A DNA stretch of 64,000 bases, from NCBI RefSeq assembly GCF_900102815.1, contig NZ_FNGF01000010.1:35609-99608 (forward strand), in the 5' to 3' direction. Below, piece after piece: positions 63,715-64,000 of the stretch (positions are counted from its first letter, which is position 1; the number at the start of each line of letters is the position of its first letter). Under the pieces are notes generated by a model that was not told the DNA's origin, made no database searches, and saw only the letters and a list, made by a program, of their open reading frames with translations. The position numbers and the translations under genes are program-made. The DNA is from Glycomyces sambucus. Lineage in GTDB: Bacteria; Actinomycetota; Actinomycetes; Mycobacteriales; Micromonosporaceae.

Positions 63715-64000
63715 CGTCGCGTAAATTTGTCTTTGCCCGAGGGGGAAACGGACAGGAAAACCGAAAGGACCTGGACGAAGACCTAAAGGGCAAATCTCCG
63801 AATGAATCGATCGGGGGGCCAAAACGGCCCGAAATCCGGTCTGATAAGTTACTGGAGCCGCTCCGGTCGGAGAGGAACTTCCAAGAAGTTTCAGATCTGA
63901 TTAGTGCGTGTTGTTTGAGAACTCAACAGGGTGTTTGGATGGTCAGCGTGTGGGCTGGCTGGGATGCTTGGGGCTAGGTTCCTGAGTGGTTCTGGCTGGT
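63697..64000 (+). promoter_or_regulatory. Probable rRNA operon promoter and leader (16S beyond window)
   Basis: GTTGTTTGAGAACTCAACAG at 63910-63929 is the boxA-like leader element commonly found some 100-300 nt before actinobacterial 16S genes. A possible promoter is TTGCAA (63697-63702), 19 nt, TAAATT (63722-63727). No part of 16S itself is visible by 64000. Confidence 0.6.

Overview
The window is high-GC actinobacterial chromosome. Lineage markers are a WhiB7-type regulator with an AT-hook, a mycoredoxin, a UPF0182 protein, a PASTA-domain Ser/Thr kinase, XRE and DUF397 genes, PHO boxes of the GTTCACC type, and many start codons placed 6-7 nt after a TANNNT -10 box (leaderless mRNAs). The genus cannot be fixed from sequence alone. 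A filamentous actinomycete is likely.

Layout. 1-7 kb: a truncated FAD oxidoreductase, small orphan genes, a membrane protein, and a resistance-type cassette (TetR, palindromic operator, MFS exporter, FAD monooxygenase). 7.1-8.2 kb: gene debris, including a DUF4143 ATPase that has lost its ATPase half. 8.2-24.9 kb: a seven-gene, translationally coupled operon. It encodes an N6-adenine methyltransferase, an AAA ATPase, a TOPRIM-like small protein, a HsdS-like specificity subunit, a NERD/pseudokinase/kinase/P-loop giant, an uncharacterised 529-aa protein, and a 1788-aa HerA-type ATPase with an internal PD-(D/E)xK-like motif. Content and order match MAD2 to MAD8 of the methylation-associated defence system (MADS). 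The MAD1 regulator gene is not found, but an inverted repeat sits just upstream of the operon's -10 box. 24.9-31.1 kb: accessory genes, an XRE pseudogene with two frameshifts, an HD hydrolase, and a large serine recombinase whose reading frame runs through tRNA-Trp on the opposite strand. The whole 7-31 kb stretch reads as a mobile island next to tRNA-Trp.

31.1-50.6 kb is core chromosome: metNIQ with a cysteine-rich leader peptide, an M16 protease pair with nudC, an EamA exporter, and then a block in nearly the mycobacterial order (nudC, mrx1, uvrD2, whiB7, ABC1 kinase, DUF5679, YgjP-like protease, DUF2342, PDZ-Lon protease, UPF0182). whiB7 has a full attenuation leader: promoter with upstream A/T tract, an upstream ORF, an intrinsic terminator, and a competing 9-bp pairing.

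50.6-64 kb: a PASTA kinase, XRE and DUF397 genes, an array of 16-bp repeats, a small holin-like membrane protein, and the phosphate uptake genes. pstS, pstC and pstA are on the minus strand. pstB is on the plus strand, convergent to them, with its own PHO box. phoU lies further out. A secreted-type protein, tRNA-Lys and obgE follow. The last 300 bases look like the 5' leader of an rRNA operon whose 16S gene begins beyond the window.
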